This document shows positions 1 to 9,441 of a stretch of DNA of 64,000 nt, piece after piece. Numbering within the stretch: position 1 is the first letter of the stretch; each line of letters begins with the position of its first letter. The DNA is from Lachnospiraceae bacterium (GTDB lineage: Bacteria > Bacillota > Clostridia > Lachnospirales > Lachnospiraceae), in NCBI GenBank assembly GCA_028689655.1, contig JAQVCT010000001.1, forward strand, positions 62,001-126,000. The letters are read 5' to 3'. The notes under the pieces are model-generated. The model searched no databases. It was not told the origin of the DNA and saw nothing but the letters and a program-made list of their open reading frames with translations. The translations under genes were made by a program, and so were the position numbers.

Positions 1-954
1 CACGCAGGCCAAAATTGCCATGCCCCAGAACACCACCTGCAGATACTGTGGCAGCTTCCCCGTGAGCCATGAGTGCCAGGATTCCTTATTCATAAAAGTA
101 ATGCGGTTCCAAAGATCTGTCACCGATATTCGTGTAATACCATATCCCACTGCCAGTGCTGTCAGGAGCGTCCCTATGGATAGCACGGTGTTTTCTATAA
201 CGTAGGCACTGAATAAATGTTCTATGATAATCAACCGTAATGCATGGATCGTTCCCATAGCAAGATAAGTGATTCCAAACAGATGACATACCTGATCCAC
301 TGTCATCTCTTTCAGGCAGATCCTACTGCCCCTTCTGGTACACACCACAAGCGCACCGCACAGAAGTAACCCAATCAAAACGATGATGCCATCATAAGCG
401 ATCACTCTCTTCGCACTCAGCGGTTCTTCATACTGATAGGCGGCTATCACATGACTTTCTGGAAGCTCCTGGAGGGCATAGTACATCCTGCCACTGTCTC
501 CAATGGACTCACTGTCCTCATCCGTGGCATAACAGACAGAGAACGTGGTGTCATTGTAGATAAATTCATAGTAATATGGCTGTCCAGCCACAACATCCTG
601 ATCTAAATGAAATGTGTAGCTTGCAATGCCAGGGCTCTCATTGAAGCGTTTTCCTGTCTCACACATCACATTCAATGCGGCATCATATAAGCGAAGTTTA
701 AATAACCCTGTGGAACTTCCCAGGGAATCTACCATCACCGTAATAGAATGCAGTCTGTTCTGAGAAGGAATAAACTCCTGCAATACTTTATTTTCATCCA
801 GCACAACACCCGTCTCAGAGTAAGTGTTGGTCACCACCTGATTCGTTATCTTTGTCTGAAATACATTCCCTGGCCAAATTGATAACATTATCGCTACGCA
901 AACTGTTATAATTAGAACCAGCAGTGCTTTGTTCAATGGAATTTTCTTATTCAA
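1..954 (-). CDS. Large membrane protein with extracytoplasmic domain, C-terminus cut by window edge
   Basis: The frame is open from a TTG codon at 954 to the window edge (318 codons, no stop). AGAGGT lies 6 bases before the TTG, which supports this start. The protein begins with a short basic stretch and one membrane segment (about residues 9-26). A polar domain of about 160 residues follows, rich in beta-strand-like sequence (for example LHSITVMVD and GLFKLRLYD). More hydrophobic segments start near residue 188. The layout of one helix, an outside sandwich-like domain and a multi-helix part resembles the DUF2142 protein at 51699-53756. It is the last gene seen in the series and follows a GtrB-like transferase. 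A role in surface glycan assembly is inferred from context only. Confidence 0.75.
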   Translation of the reverse strand, partial: MNKKIPLNKALLVLIITVCVAIMLSIWPGNVFQTKITNQVVTNTYSETGVVLDENKVLQEFIPSQNRLHSITVMVDSLGSSTGLFKLRLYDAALNVMCETGKRFNESPGIASYTFHLDQDVVAGQPYYYEFIYNDTTFSVCYATDEDSESIGDSGRMYYALQELPESHVIAAYQYEEPLSAKRVIAYDGIIVLIGLLLCGALVVCTRRGSRICLKEMTVDQVCHLFGITYLAMGTIHALRLIIIEHLFSAYVIENTVLSIGTLLTALAVGYGITRISVTDLWNRITFMNKESWHSWLTGKLPQYLQVVFWGMAILACV

Positions 955-998
955 TCTGATACCTCTTTATCTGCTATCACTATTTTCTATCCTAGATT

Positions 999-1943
999 CT
1001 ATCTCTCTGCAGGTTCTGTCTCATTCACCGTCTCACGAATCACATACTGTGGCGCATTGTTCATACAGATATAGATTCTGCCTATATATTCCCCAATTAG
1101 ACCCAGCATAATCATGAGCATACCACCGATGAACATCATGGCTGCCATGGTAGAACTAAACCCTGCCGGTACCAGGGGATTCATCATCCTCTTTATAATG
1201 GTATAGATGCCATAGGCAAATCCCACAGTTGCACACAGACAGCCCGCAACGGTTGCCATTCGCAGCGGTTTGATGGAAAATGCCGTAAATCCGTTAAACC
1301 ATAGTCCCATCAATTTGCCAAGCGTATATCCTGAGTTGCCAATTTCCCGCTCTCTGTGCTGTACCACCACATTTTCGATATTCTTCGTGGCACGAAGTAC
1401 CAGGCCAATCACATAGGGATATGAGTTCTCATACCGGATCATCTCATCCACCACGAACCTCCGCACCGCAAAATAGCTGGATATATACAACTCTTTCGGC
1501 TTTCCCAACATATAGCGCGTCATCAGTTCGTTCGTCTTACTGCCCATGTTTCTAAACAGGGAATGTTGCTTATGTAAATACTTTGCATAAACAGCATCTG
1601 CACCGGCTTCAATTTTCTCCAATAATTTTCCCACTTCATCTGCTGGGGTCTGTCCATCATCATCCAGACATACTACGATATCTCCCCTGCACCAGTGGAA
1701 CCCAGCCATAAGTGCTGCATGCTGACCAAAATTTCTGGCGAGGTTGATTCCTTTTATATTGTTATCAGTCTCACATATTTTTCGAATTACCTGAAATGTA
1801 TCATCCGGTGAAGCATCATTCACAAGGATTACTTCATACTCATATTCCTGCATCGTTTTCATGGTATTCCGCACTTCATCTACTACTTTTTCTATAGTCA
1901 GTTCCGAACGGTAACATGGAATTACAAAGCTTACTAATTTCAT
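999..1943 (-). CDS. GT2 polyprenyl-phosphate sugar transferase, DPM1/GtrB-like
   Basis: This is a family 2 glycosyltransferase. The N-terminal GT-A domain shows VSFVIPCYRSE, the nucleotide-binding VNDASPDD and the metal-binding CLDDDGQTP. Two membrane helices follow near the C-terminus (about residues 226-250 and 260-290), as in GtrB, ArnC and dolichol-phosphate-mannose synthase relatives. Such enzymes move a sugar from a nucleotide onto undecaprenyl phosphate at the inner face of the membrane, so that the lipid-linked sugar can later modify a glycan outside. I chose the ATG at 1943 because AGGGA lies upstream of it; an ATG at 1964 is also in frame. The acceptor and sugar cannot be read from sequence. 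A GtrA-type partner is encoded at 9028-9441. Confidence 0.9.
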   Translation of the reverse strand: MKLVSFVIPCYRSELTIEKVVDEVRNTMKTMQEYEYEVILVNDASPDDTFQVIRKICETDNNIKGINLARNFGQHAALMAGFHWCRGDIVVCLDDDGQTPADEVGKLLEKIEAGADAVYAKYLHKQHSLFRNMGSKTNELMTRYMLGKPKELYISSYFAVRRFVVDEMIRYENSYPYVIGLVLRATKNIENVVVQHREREIGNSGYTLGKLMGLWFNGFTAFSIKPLRMATVAGCLCATVGFAYGIYTIIKRMMNPLVPAGFSSTMAAMMFIGGMLMIMLGLIGEYIGRIYICMNNAPQYVIRETVNETEPAER

Positions 1944-1947
1944 CTGT

Positions 1948-2493
1948 CTATTTCCCTTCCTCATTAACGATTGCCATCAATAACATGTCACGATAAGAGC
2001 CGTCTATTCTCACATCATTTCTCAAACATGCTTCCTCCACAAATCCTGCTTTTTCATAACTTCTGATAGCCTGTACATTATTCGCATATACACGCAGGAA
2101 AATGCGGTGTAGATTCAATTCATGGAACGCATAATCAATCATTAATCCCGCAGTTTCCGTACCGAATCCTTTTCCCTGAGCATCATTTTCTCCAATAAAT
2201 ATTCCATACTCTGCCTTATGATGCGTCTGATCAATATCTCTCAGATAAACGGAACCTATCTTTCTGTTCCCATCCTTCTCAAATATTATAAATTGAACAG
2301 CGTTATGTTTCGTAATCTGGTTATTTATCCATCTCTGATGGGTCTCTCTTGTAAACAGTTCCCTGAAAATAAACTTCTCCCTGATATTGGGATTATTTCT
2401 CCAACGAATAATATCATCCGTATCCTCTTCTGTCATCAGTTGTAAATATATATTGTCACCATCTATTCTATCTCTGTTCAATATTATGACCAT
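1948..2493 (-). CDS. GNAT N-acetyltransferase, RimJ/RimL-like (copy 2)
   Basis: This is a GNAT acetyltransferase of about 181 residues. It shows an N-terminal IIRWRNN motif and the acetyl-CoA loop QGKGFGT. It is clearly related to the product of the next gene upstream (2515-3039): both have DTDxIxxWRN, an FTRExHQxWI stretch and a GxGxxxTxLM-type loop. It lies in the same series as wecE (4829-5956) and pseC (11453-12646), which both make 4-amino sugars. N-acetylation of one such nucleotide sugar (a WecD- or PseH-like role) is the best inference. The start is uncertain: ATG 2493 has AGAGAAAGG just upstream, while GTG 2511 is also open. The gene ends 4 bases before the next start. Confidence 0.85.
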   Translation of the reverse strand: MVIILNRDRIDGDNIYLQLMTEEDTDDIIRWRNNPNIREKFIFRELFTRETHQRWINNQITKHNAVQFIIFEKDGNRKIGSVYLRDIDQTHHKAEYGIFIGENDAQGKGFGTETAGLMIDYAFHELNLHRIFLRVYANNVQAIRSYEKAGFVEEACLRNDVRIDGSYRDMLLMAIVNEEGK

Positions 2494-2514
2494 GCCTTTC
2501 TCTTTGTTCACGCT

Positions 2515-3039
2515 TTACTGTCTTATACCGGGATTCAATTTTCCAAGCAGGACGACGCTCTTATATTCCCCATTGACAAATACATCATCCTTACAAAATC
2601 CTTCTTTTTCCAAGCCTCCTCTATAGGCACTCTTTAAAGAAATAATATTATCCTCCAGCACTCTGGAATAGATTCGGTGCAAATGTAACGTCTCAAAAGC
2701 ATATTGTAACATAAGTGCTGTTACCTCTCTCCCGATTCCTTTTCCTCTGGATACACTCTCCCCTATGAACAGACCATATTCACCCTTTTCATGCTCTCGG
2801 TCGATATCGCGGATATAGGCAGATCCTACAGGTCTGTCTGTCTCTTTCTCACAGATAATCATCTGAACCACCTTACCTGTATCCACCATAGTCCTGATCC
2901 ATTCCTGGTGGGATTCTCTGGTAAATGTTCCCTGATAGATAAATCTGCTGCGCACAGAATCTGTATTTCTCCATTTTACGATATTGTCCGTATCGGAATT
3001 CACCATTTTTCTAAGATAGATTTGTTCTCCCTCTAACAT
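2515..3039 (-). CDS. GNAT N-acetyltransferase, RimJ/RimL-like (copy 1)
   Basis: This 174-residue GNAT protein has IVKWRNT near residue 20, the cofactor loop SRGKGIG, and ends in a short basic tail. GGAG sits 7 bases before the ATG. It forms a tandem pair with the paralogue at 1948-2493, spaced by about 20 bases, so one arose from the other by duplication or they were acquired together. The xWRN motif is shared with PseH of Campylobacter and with other acetyltransferases acting on 4-amino sugars. Because both PseC and WecE type aminotransferases are encoded nearby, each copy might serve one pathway. That division of labour is my inference. Confidence 0.85.
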   Translation of the reverse strand: MLEGEQIYLRKMVNSDTDNIVKWRNTDSVRSRFIYQGTFTRESHQEWIRTMVDTGKVVQMIICEKETDRPVGSAYIRDIDREHEKGEYGLFIGESVSRGKGIGREVTALMLQYAFETLHLHRIYSRVLEDNIISLKSAYRGGLEKEGFCKDDVFVNGEYKSVVLLGKLNPGIRQ

Positions 3040-3060
3040 ATTAATTCTCCATTTTCCCTA

Positions 3061-4836
3061 TCATTTTACATCCAAATTACGAATCTGGTAAATGCCAAAT
3101 AATGCTTCTCCATTATCCTCTATACTGTCCTCCAGCATAACATTGATCTCGATTCCTTTTTCATTAAAATAATTCTCAATCCACTCCATGGATCTCTCCA
3201 CCTTAGAAACAACATATACCTTTTTATTGTTAAGGATCGCATCCTCAATATCTGTAATACCATATGCCTCCAACTTTTCTTTATCCGCCGGACTTTTGCA
3301 GGCCCATCCGCCTAAATAGTCATAATTTCTGAGGCTGTTATCCACATTTACAAACATCTTCTCCGAATAAGCAGAAACGGAATAAATATCTAGGAAATAA
3401 AAGCTGTCCTTATGTGTACTGCAATAGTTCTGCAATTCCCAGTAAGGTGTATTCAGATTCTCTCTTCTCATCATTTCATAAGCAGTCCTGGAATAATTAC
3501 CCATAAATATGAATAGTCCCCCTGTCAGCACAGCTATGACAATTATTTTGCTGCACTTTTTCTCAATATCAGCTCTCAGGGAATTCCTGTTACTGCTCCA
3601 CATTACAAGGATTAACGCCAACAGTAACAGCATCTCTGTCAAATATAGCGAATGACTTATCCTGACAGGGATTCTATTTCGATATACGATAAACAGCCAT
3701 AGTCCGGAGCGGACCAGACCTAAAACAATCAATTTCCAAATCTCATAATACTTTCTAATCATACCTATCAGTATGATCGCTGCTATATATTCCATACAGA
3801 TCACAATGTTCCACTGCACATCTGTATGATCCCTCAGCAATAGAAGCCGTATGTATTTTATTATACTTTCCTGCAGTTTTCCCATAATGTTCTGATCACT
3901 ATGGCTTATCTCTCCTGCATAATCAGCAACCTTTCCCATGGCGTCGGCATCAATGCTCTCATCTATTCCATAATCATAGTTTTCAAGTAATGCCTGCTCG
4001 CTCTGCCGCATACCAATACTCTCATAAAAGCTTTGATGCTCTTCATAAGATGGAATCTTCTGAAAATCATATAATTCTGTCCGGTTATCAAAAAGTTGAT
4101 AAAATTCTTTCCAAGAAGCATCTCCATAAGCTGCCATGTTTACAATTTCACTTAAAACCATTCCAATGATAATGACACTTATTAATAACATATATTTTTT
4201 CACATTTCGAATATCGAAAATCTTTGCTTCCAAAGACCATTTGAACAGACCTGCCAAACCTATCATTGGGAAGATCAGAAGAAGCATCTCTGTCCGTAGC
4301 TGAAATGCAATAATGACCAGCACAATGCTAATAATATTATGGGAAATGAATTGTCTCCCAGGCAGTTTTGCATCTGTTGTAAACAGTAAAAAAATGGCTG
4401 TTGCACCCATGATCGCGGATGTAATTGTATATTGAACAAACACCAAATCTGATAAATGTAATGCCAATATGCCCCATACACACATGACTGCTACAACAGC
4501 CTTGGAAAAATTGCTCACAAAGAAGCTTTCCAGTCTGTTAATAATGAGAAAAAAGCAAAGAAAATGACAGCCTGTCAAAAAGTATCCATACCATGGTAAT
4601 GTATGATTAAATTTGTAAAATACACTAATACACCAGGAAAGTGGGTATAGCATCTGAATGTTATGCCCCTCTGGTGTACCCGTGAATGCACCTGATAAAA
4701 TATCTTTCATCAATGTATCATCATTAATATCATAGTAAAAATCGAATTTGTATGAGATAAAAAAAATTATTACCGCCAATGAAACGATCGCGCATATTAA
4801 ATTTTTTTTCTTATCACTCAGACAAATATTACGCAT
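3061..4836 (-). CDS. Polytopic membrane protein, possible GT-C type glycosyltransferase
   Basis: The 591-residue protein begins with a basic stretch (SDKKKNL) and a membrane helix, then has about ten more hydrophobic segments and a soluble C-terminal part of roughly 140 residues. Directly after the first helix is YYDINDDTLMKD. Acidic residues in the first outside loop are typical of lipid-phosphate-sugar-dependent GT-C enzymes, but I do not recognise a named family. A long polar stretch (about residues 240-330) interrupts the helices. The start overlaps the end of wecE by 8 bases, which suggests translational coupling. Function in adding or processing a glycan is inferred from position and topology. 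Confidence 0.8.
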   Translation of the reverse strand: MRNICLSDKKKNLICAIVSLAVIIFFISYKFDFYYDINDDTLMKDILSGAFTGTPEGHNIQMLYPLSWCISVFYKFNHTLPWYGYFLTGCHFLCFFLIINRLESFFVSNFSKAVVAVMCVWGILALHLSDLVFVQYTITSAIMGATAIFLLFTTDAKLPGRQFISHNIISIVLVIIAFQLRTEMLLLIFPMIGLAGLFKWSLEAKIFDIRNVKKYMLLISVIIIGMVLSEIVNMAAYGDASWKEFYQLFDNRTELYDFQKIPSYEEHQSFYESIGMRQSEQALLENYDYGIDESIDADAMGKVADYAGEISHSDQNIMGKLQESIIKYIRLLLLRDHTDVQWNIVICMEYIAAIILIGMIRKYYEIWKLIVLGLVRSGLWLFIVYRNRIPVRISHSLYLTEMLLLLALILVMWSSNRNSLRADIEKKCSKIIVIAVLTGGLFIFMGNYSRTAYEMMRRENLNTPYWELQNYCSTHKDSFYFLDIYSVSAYSEKMFVNVDNSLRNYDYLGGWACKSPADKEKLEAYGITDIEDAILNNKKVYVVSKVERSMEWIENYFNEKGIEINVMLEDSIEDNGEALFGIYQIRNLDVK

Positions 4837-5956
4837 AGAATTCTCTTACCTTTCCAATAATATAATCGACCTGATCTTTCTGCAGACCATAGTACATTGG
4901 TAATCTGCAAAGTCTTTCACTCTCTCTTGTGGTATAGTTATCTTCCCCATGGAAACGCCCGAATTTCTGTCCTGCTGGTGCTGTATGAAGTGGTATATAG
5001 TGGAAAACTGCCAATATACCATTCTTCTTCAGGAAAGCGATCAATCTGGTTCTTTCCTCCAAATCTTTCGCTTTGATATAAAACATATGTGCATTATGAA
5101 CACATCCTTCCGGCACGAAAGGTAACGCTATCTTTCCGGCATCTGACAATTCCTGCAGTCCTTCTCTATACTGATTCCAGATAGAAAGTCTCGCTTCATT
5201 GATTTCATCCGCCATTTCCAGTTGTGCATAGAGATAAGCCGCATTCATATCACTTGGCAAATAAGAAGAACCGTAATTTACCCAGGTGTATTTATCGATC
5301 TGTCCACGGAAGAATTTGCTTCTGTTCGTTCCTTTTTCACGGATGATTTCTGCTTCTTCCACATCACATTCATTTTTAATCAATAATGCGCCGCCCTCAC
5401 CCATACTGTAATTTTTCGTTTCATGAAAACTAAAGCATCCAAAGTCTCCAATGGTACCCAGGGCTTTTCCTTTATACGTAGACATAATTCCCTGTGCCGC
5501 ATCTTCTATCACAAACAGATGATGCTTATTGGCGATCTCCATAATCTTGTCCATCTCGCAGGAGATACCCGCATAGTGAACAGGTACGATTGCCTTCGTC
5601 CTGTCTGTGATTGCATTCTCTATAAGATTCTCGTCAATATTCATGGTATCCGGTCTGATATCTACGAATACCACCTTGGCTCCCCGCAGTACAAAGGCAT
5701 CCGCTGTGGACACGAATGTGTAAGCAGGCATAATGACCTCATCGCCCTCTTTTATATCTGTCAGTAATGCCGCAAGCTCTGTGGCATGTGTACAGGATGT
5801 GGTCAATAAGCATTTGATGGTCCCTGTTTTTTCTTCAAGCCATGCGTTACATTTCCTGGTAAATTCACCATCTCCACATATTTTCTGATTTTCAACAGCT
5901 TTTTTAATATATTCCATTTCCTTGCCAGTGTATGGCGGTACATTAAAGTTTATCAT
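4829..5956 (-). CDS. wecE: dTDP-4-amino-4,6-dideoxygalactose transaminase (WecE/RffA)
   Basis: This 375-residue DegT/DnrJ/EryC1 family PLP enzyme resembles WecE along its whole length, including VPPYTGKEMEYI at the start, MPAYTFVSTADAFVLRGAK, VEDAAQ-like IEDAAQGIMSTYKG, and the PLP lysine in FSFHETKNYS. WecE moves an amino group from glutamate to dTDP-4-keto-6-deoxyglucose, giving dTDP-Fuc4N. The start at 5956 is fixed by GGAGG seven bases upstream; a longer frame to 5983 lacks such a site. The two GNAT genes downstream could acetylate the product, as WecD does. The rmlA and rmlB genes needed to supply the keto sugar are not in the window. Confidence 0.93.
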   Translation of the reverse strand: MINFNVPPYTGKEMEYIKKAVENQKICGDGEFTRKCNAWLEEKTGTIKCLLTTSCTHATELAALLTDIKEGDEVIMPAYTFVSTADAFVLRGAKVVFVDIRPDTMNIDENLIENAITDRTKAIVPVHYAGISCEMDKIMEIANKHHLFVIEDAAQGIMSTYKGKALGTIGDFGCFSFHETKNYSMGEGGALLIKNECDVEEAEIIREKGTNRSKFFRGQIDKYTWVNYGSSYLPSDMNAAYLYAQLEMADEINEARLSIWNQYREGLQELSDAGKIALPFVPEGCVHNAHMFYIKAKDLEERTRLIAFLKKNGILAVFHYIPLHTAPAGQKFGRFHGEDNYTTRESERLCRLPMYYGLQKDQVDYIIGKVREFYA

Positions 5957-5987
5957 GTTCTTTCCTCCATCGATTATTGTCATCCAT

Positions 5988-7793
5988 TTATTGGAACACT
6001 ACAAATTTACCATTAAAATAAGCTTCCTGGTATTGCATATTTTTTACATACTCCCTGATGAGCAGTGCCTTCTCATCTTTATCATACTTCGCGGGATCTA
6101 CACCATACATATTCATAGCCTGCAAGTCTTCCTCCAGCCATGCTGCGAATCCAATGCTGGTGATGATAACCGTATTCCTGTCTCTCATCTGCTCTGACTC
6201 CAGCACCGCAATATCCTTTTCCATGGTAGGCAGGGTATAACTTGCCAGATCCGCCCAGGTGGTAGAAAGCGCCGACGGCAATTCTAAGAAACAGGAAAGT
6301 GCCGGTACATCACCGTATAATAATGCTTTTTTTCCATTTTCCTTAGTAATTTTATTTTCCCGGCAGTATGCAGTGAGTGTTTCCAATGCTTCCGCATTTT
6401 CCCGATTGGTATACATCCCTCTCAATACTTCGTTTCTTGTTATTCTGGTGTCTCGCTTTTCCCCTGACATGCCATCCCGAAATACAAAGGTAAATCCAAA
6501 TGCCGAACTTTGTACGAATACCGCTAACAGTACGGATACCAGCATTGCTTTCACTGGAAACGCGCTTGCTTTTGAGATTCTGCTGTCTGAGACAATATAC
6601 TGTAATAGTAAGTATACCACCACTGGTGCTGCCAGGAAAAGATTATTTATATTTGGATACAAATAATTATCGCTTCCCAAGGGTGTCATCATAATGACAA
6701 GTAATATCATGGACGCCAGGATCTTATCTCTTTTCGAAGATTCTTTTCGAATCAACTGAATCAGACAGACGAGTATGGACAGGATCAGGAAGATCACAGT
6801 CCACTGAAACATCGATTCATATGCATAATATCTAAAATTGAACATCCCTCGTCCATAGTAAAATCTGAAGAGTACCAGAATCATTCCCACGTAAACAATT
6901 TTTTTCGTCCTTACCAGTCTGTCTTTCCATACCGCAAATAATACAAATCCACCTAACACGATCAGCAATGAGAACATGAACCATTTGCATCCTACCAGGT
7001 AAGCATCTATGATAGACCAGACCATATCCCCCAGCGAATGTCCTTCTACCCCTCCGCCGCTGCCTCCGAAAAGGCTGCGGATCATCTCAAAATAGGAAAC
7101 TGCTCCATATTTTGCCATGATATAGAGGAGAATGCCGCCAAATCCGGTTACAAATCCACCTATACATATCATGGTGTCCTGCAAGATTCTTCCAATTTTA
7201 TCTTTATAAAGCCATCCCGCATACCAGAGGGACAGGATCAATGCCCCATGGGTAATGTTGGGAAATCTGGACATGACATCTAATCCCAATAGAACACCCG
7301 CCGCAAAAAGCCACACTCTGTTCTTCTTTTCAATGCCAATGTATAGACATATAATCATCACTGTGAAGAAGAAATAGGTCAGATAATTGTATAAGATCAC
7401 GGTGGGACACCAACAGAGACTAATTGCCAGAAACTCTCCCAGAAAAGAAATCCAGGATGGAATCTTGCATACTATGGTCAAAAATAAGTACGCCAATACC
7501 GCCGTAAGACTTACGAACATCCCTGTATACAGATTCATGCCCAGCATGGTATTGCCAAAAGGAAGCCGTGCGAAAAAGGAACCTGTCACCGTGGCAAGAT
7601 AGGTAGCGAACTTCACCCATGTCTCTCCCATCTGTTCTCCACCATAAATAAAGCTTCCCAGGCTATAGCCCGTATCAGTCACATCTACTCCAATATTGCA
7701 CTGTAAGAGCGGCAATATGAATAGTGCCACTGGAAATATCAGATAGTCCATATATTTCATATTTTTCTTTGTAATAGTCACATTATTTTCCAT
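5988..7793 (-). CDS. Polytopic membrane protein, possible GT-C type glycosyltransferase
   Basis: The protein has about 601 residues. The first two-thirds contain roughly 11-12 hydrophobic segments; the last 150 residues are a soluble domain with alternating acidic and basic stretches. After the first helix it reads VDVTDTGYSLGSF, an acidic first outside loop as seen in GT-C glycosyltransferases. A glycine-rich FGGSGGGVEGHS loop lies near residue 245. I do not recognise a named family. ATG 7793 is preceded by AGGT at suitable distance; a GTG at 7799 is an alternative. It lies between an acyltransferase and wecE in an apparently continuous gene series. Confidence 0.8.
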   Translation of the reverse strand: MENNVTITKKNMKYMDYLIFPVALFILPLLQCNIGVDVTDTGYSLGSFIYGGEQMGETWVKFATYLATVTGSFFARLPFGNTMLGMNLYTGMFVSLTAVLAYLFLTIVCKIPSWISFLGEFLAISLCWCPTVILYNYLTYFFFTVMIICLYIGIEKKNRVWLFAAGVLLGLDVMSRFPNITHGALILSLWYAGWLYKDKIGRILQDTMICIGGFVTGFGGILLYIMAKYGAVSYFEMIRSLFGGSGGGVEGHSLGDMVWSIIDAYLVGCKWFMFSLLIVLGGFVLFAVWKDRLVRTKKIVYVGMILVLFRFYYGRGMFNFRYYAYESMFQWTVIFLILSILVCLIQLIRKESSKRDKILASMILLVIMMTPLGSDNYLYPNINNLFLAAPVVVYLLLQYIVSDSRISKASAFPVKAMLVSVLLAVFVQSSAFGFTFVFRDGMSGEKRDTRITRNEVLRGMYTNRENAEALETLTAYCRENKITKENGKKALLYGDVPALSCFLELPSALSTTWADLASYTLPTMEKDIAVLESEQMRDRNTVIITSIGFAAWLEEDLQAMNMYGVDPAKYDKDEKALLIREYVKNMQYQEAYFNGKFVVFQ

Positions 7794-7809
7794 ATTCACG
7801 ATACCTATT

Positions 7810-8976
7810 CTAGATTTTCAGGATTTCATCTATGTGCTCCAGATACTGCGCACCTTTTGTGTGCCTGAGCTGTTTTCCAACTTTATGAAATATTACTGTT
7901 CTGAACCAGTCAATCATTATTCCCCCAATAAAAATACCTATAATGGTCACTATAAAATGAGGGAGGAACCAGATCGTGGCACTAATCTCCCTTACATGAA
8001 ACCACTCCGGCCACAGATATCGTACATCCATCTGCTCATGAAGCAGATAAACGCCAAATGCATAGGGCGATATTCTGCAAACGAACCTGCTAAAGATTCC
8101 ATCCCTGATCACAGTGTAATAAAAGACTCCAAAAAATCCCACAGAAGCTGCTACACACAGGATATGATTATACTGAAGTACCTCATTCATCTGATCCTGT
8201 AATTTCCCTGTAGAGAGTGTAAACAGACCCATTCCTATGCCAAGGGCAAAGACAGCAAGTGCACCGCCTATGTAGACCATGGCACATTTTTTTCGATTAT
8301 TCAGCCACTTTATGGTATCCAGTCCGTACCGTCTGATATAGGCACCGATCACATACACGCACAGGAACCATACCAGATCATAGCCTTTCCGGTCTGTTGC
8401 CAACGGGATGGGAAGGATGGACTTTGGCATGGAGAACGCCAATAGCAAAAATCCCAGCATGATCTGATGCTGTCTCTGATTCATCGCCTTGATGCCGCGA
8501 TTCAGTAACGGGGTACACAGATATAAGAAAATATAGTACGTAGCGAACCAGTAATGCTCCGTCTGAATGGGAAAGATATCGTTTCCAAGGGTATACAGAT
8601 TCATATCTCCCGGATTGATCCCCCCAGCCATGAATAGCACTACCGGAATTAACAATGCGTAGAATAACACCTGCCCTGTCAATTGGAGCACTCTTCTGCT
8701 CCTGAACTGTGCGTTAACAAGAAAATATCCGCTGAGCATGATAAATACATTCACTGCGACAATACAAAAAGACTCCAGCAAATAGGCAGGATATTGATTG
8801 ATTCCAGGCATTTCTGCTTTAAATGCAGGCAGTACATATCCTTTGGACAGATAATGCAATGCCACCACCATGAGCATGGAAATTAAACGTAACAGTTCAA
8901 AGTTCGCCTGACGCTTTTTTATGGTTCCAGCCATGTCATTTTGGCACTGTGCACTCTTATCTCCGGAATCTGCCAT
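7810..8976 (-). CDS. Family 3 membrane acyltransferase (OafA-like)
   Basis: The 388-residue protein fits the acyltransferase 3 family: RQANFELLRLISMLMVVALHYLSKG in the first helix with its conserved Arg and His, an ISGYF-type LSGYFLVNAQFRSRR segment, and about ten membrane helices. These enzymes add acetyl or other acyl groups to sugars of surface polysaccharides, taking the acyl group from the cytoplasmic side. GAGGAG lies 8 bases before the ATG. It is one of four such genes in the window; the other three are clustered at 36-39.5 kb. The target sugar is unknown. It sits among sugar-nucleotide genes for pseudaminic acid and dTDP-Fuc4N. Confidence 0.88.
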   Translation of the reverse strand: MADSGDKSAQCQNDMAGTIKKRQANFELLRLISMLMVVALHYLSKGYVLPAFKAEMPGINQYPAYLLESFCIVAVNVFIMLSGYFLVNAQFRSRRVLQLTGQVLFYALLIPVVLFMAGGINPGDMNLYTLGNDIFPIQTEHYWFATYYIFLYLCTPLLNRGIKAMNQRQHQIMLGFLLLAFSMPKSILPIPLATDRKGYDLVWFLCVYVIGAYIRRYGLDTIKWLNNRKKCAMVYIGGALAVFALGIGMGLFTLSTGKLQDQMNEVLQYNHILCVAASVGFFGVFYYTVIRDGIFSRFVCRISPYAFGVYLLHEQMDVRYLWPEWFHVREISATIWFLPHFIVTIIGIFIGGIMIDWFRTVIFHKVGKQLRHTKGAQYLEHIDEILKI

Positions 8977-9027
8977 ACCTTGCTCCTCTCTTCCATCTTA
9001 TCTGTCTCATGGGCTTTAGCACTCTAT

Positions 9028-9441
9028 CTATTTCTTTTTAAATATGAGTAATTTGCTCAGTACATAATTAGACAGGATGACTAACACCTGCGCTACCGCT
9101 TTTACAATAAGGTCATTAAATTTCAGCAGAGACACTCCCACGAACATGATCACGATCTCCATGACCCCTGTAGACAATCTACAGGCGATGAACATCCAAA
9201 GTTCCTTTATCACACCTGTAAAGTCCCGCACCTTGCTTTTAAATACAAAGATACGATTGGTGATATAGGCAAACAGTACTGCAACCACCCATGAAATCAC
9301 ATTGGCAACCATATAATTCATGCCAAGCGGCTCCGCACAAATATAGTACGATACCATGCAGATCAGGAAGGTACATCCTCCAAAAAACAGATACAATATC
9401 ACGTCTTCATATTTTTTATACATATTCCAGATAAATTTCAT
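9028..9441 (-). CDS. GtrA-like small membrane protein
   Basis: This 137-residue protein has four membrane segments and the GtrA-family pattern FGGCTFLICMVSYY in the first and ITNRIFVFKSK between the second and third. GtrA relatives are thought to help lipid-linked sugars made by GtrB-type transferases cross the membrane. Three GtrB-like GT2 proteins occur in the window (999-1943, 27638-28570, 40894-41586), and the first of these is in the same gene series. The ATG overlaps the pseG stop (TAATG), so translation is probably coupled to pseG. Confidence 0.88.
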   Translation of the reverse strand: MKFIWNMYKKYEDVILYLFFGGCTFLICMVSYYICAEPLGMNYMVANVISWVVAVLFAYITNRIFVFKSKVRDFTGVIKELWMFIACRLSTGVMEIVIMFVGVSLLKFNDLIVKAVAQVLVILSNYVLSKLLIFKKK

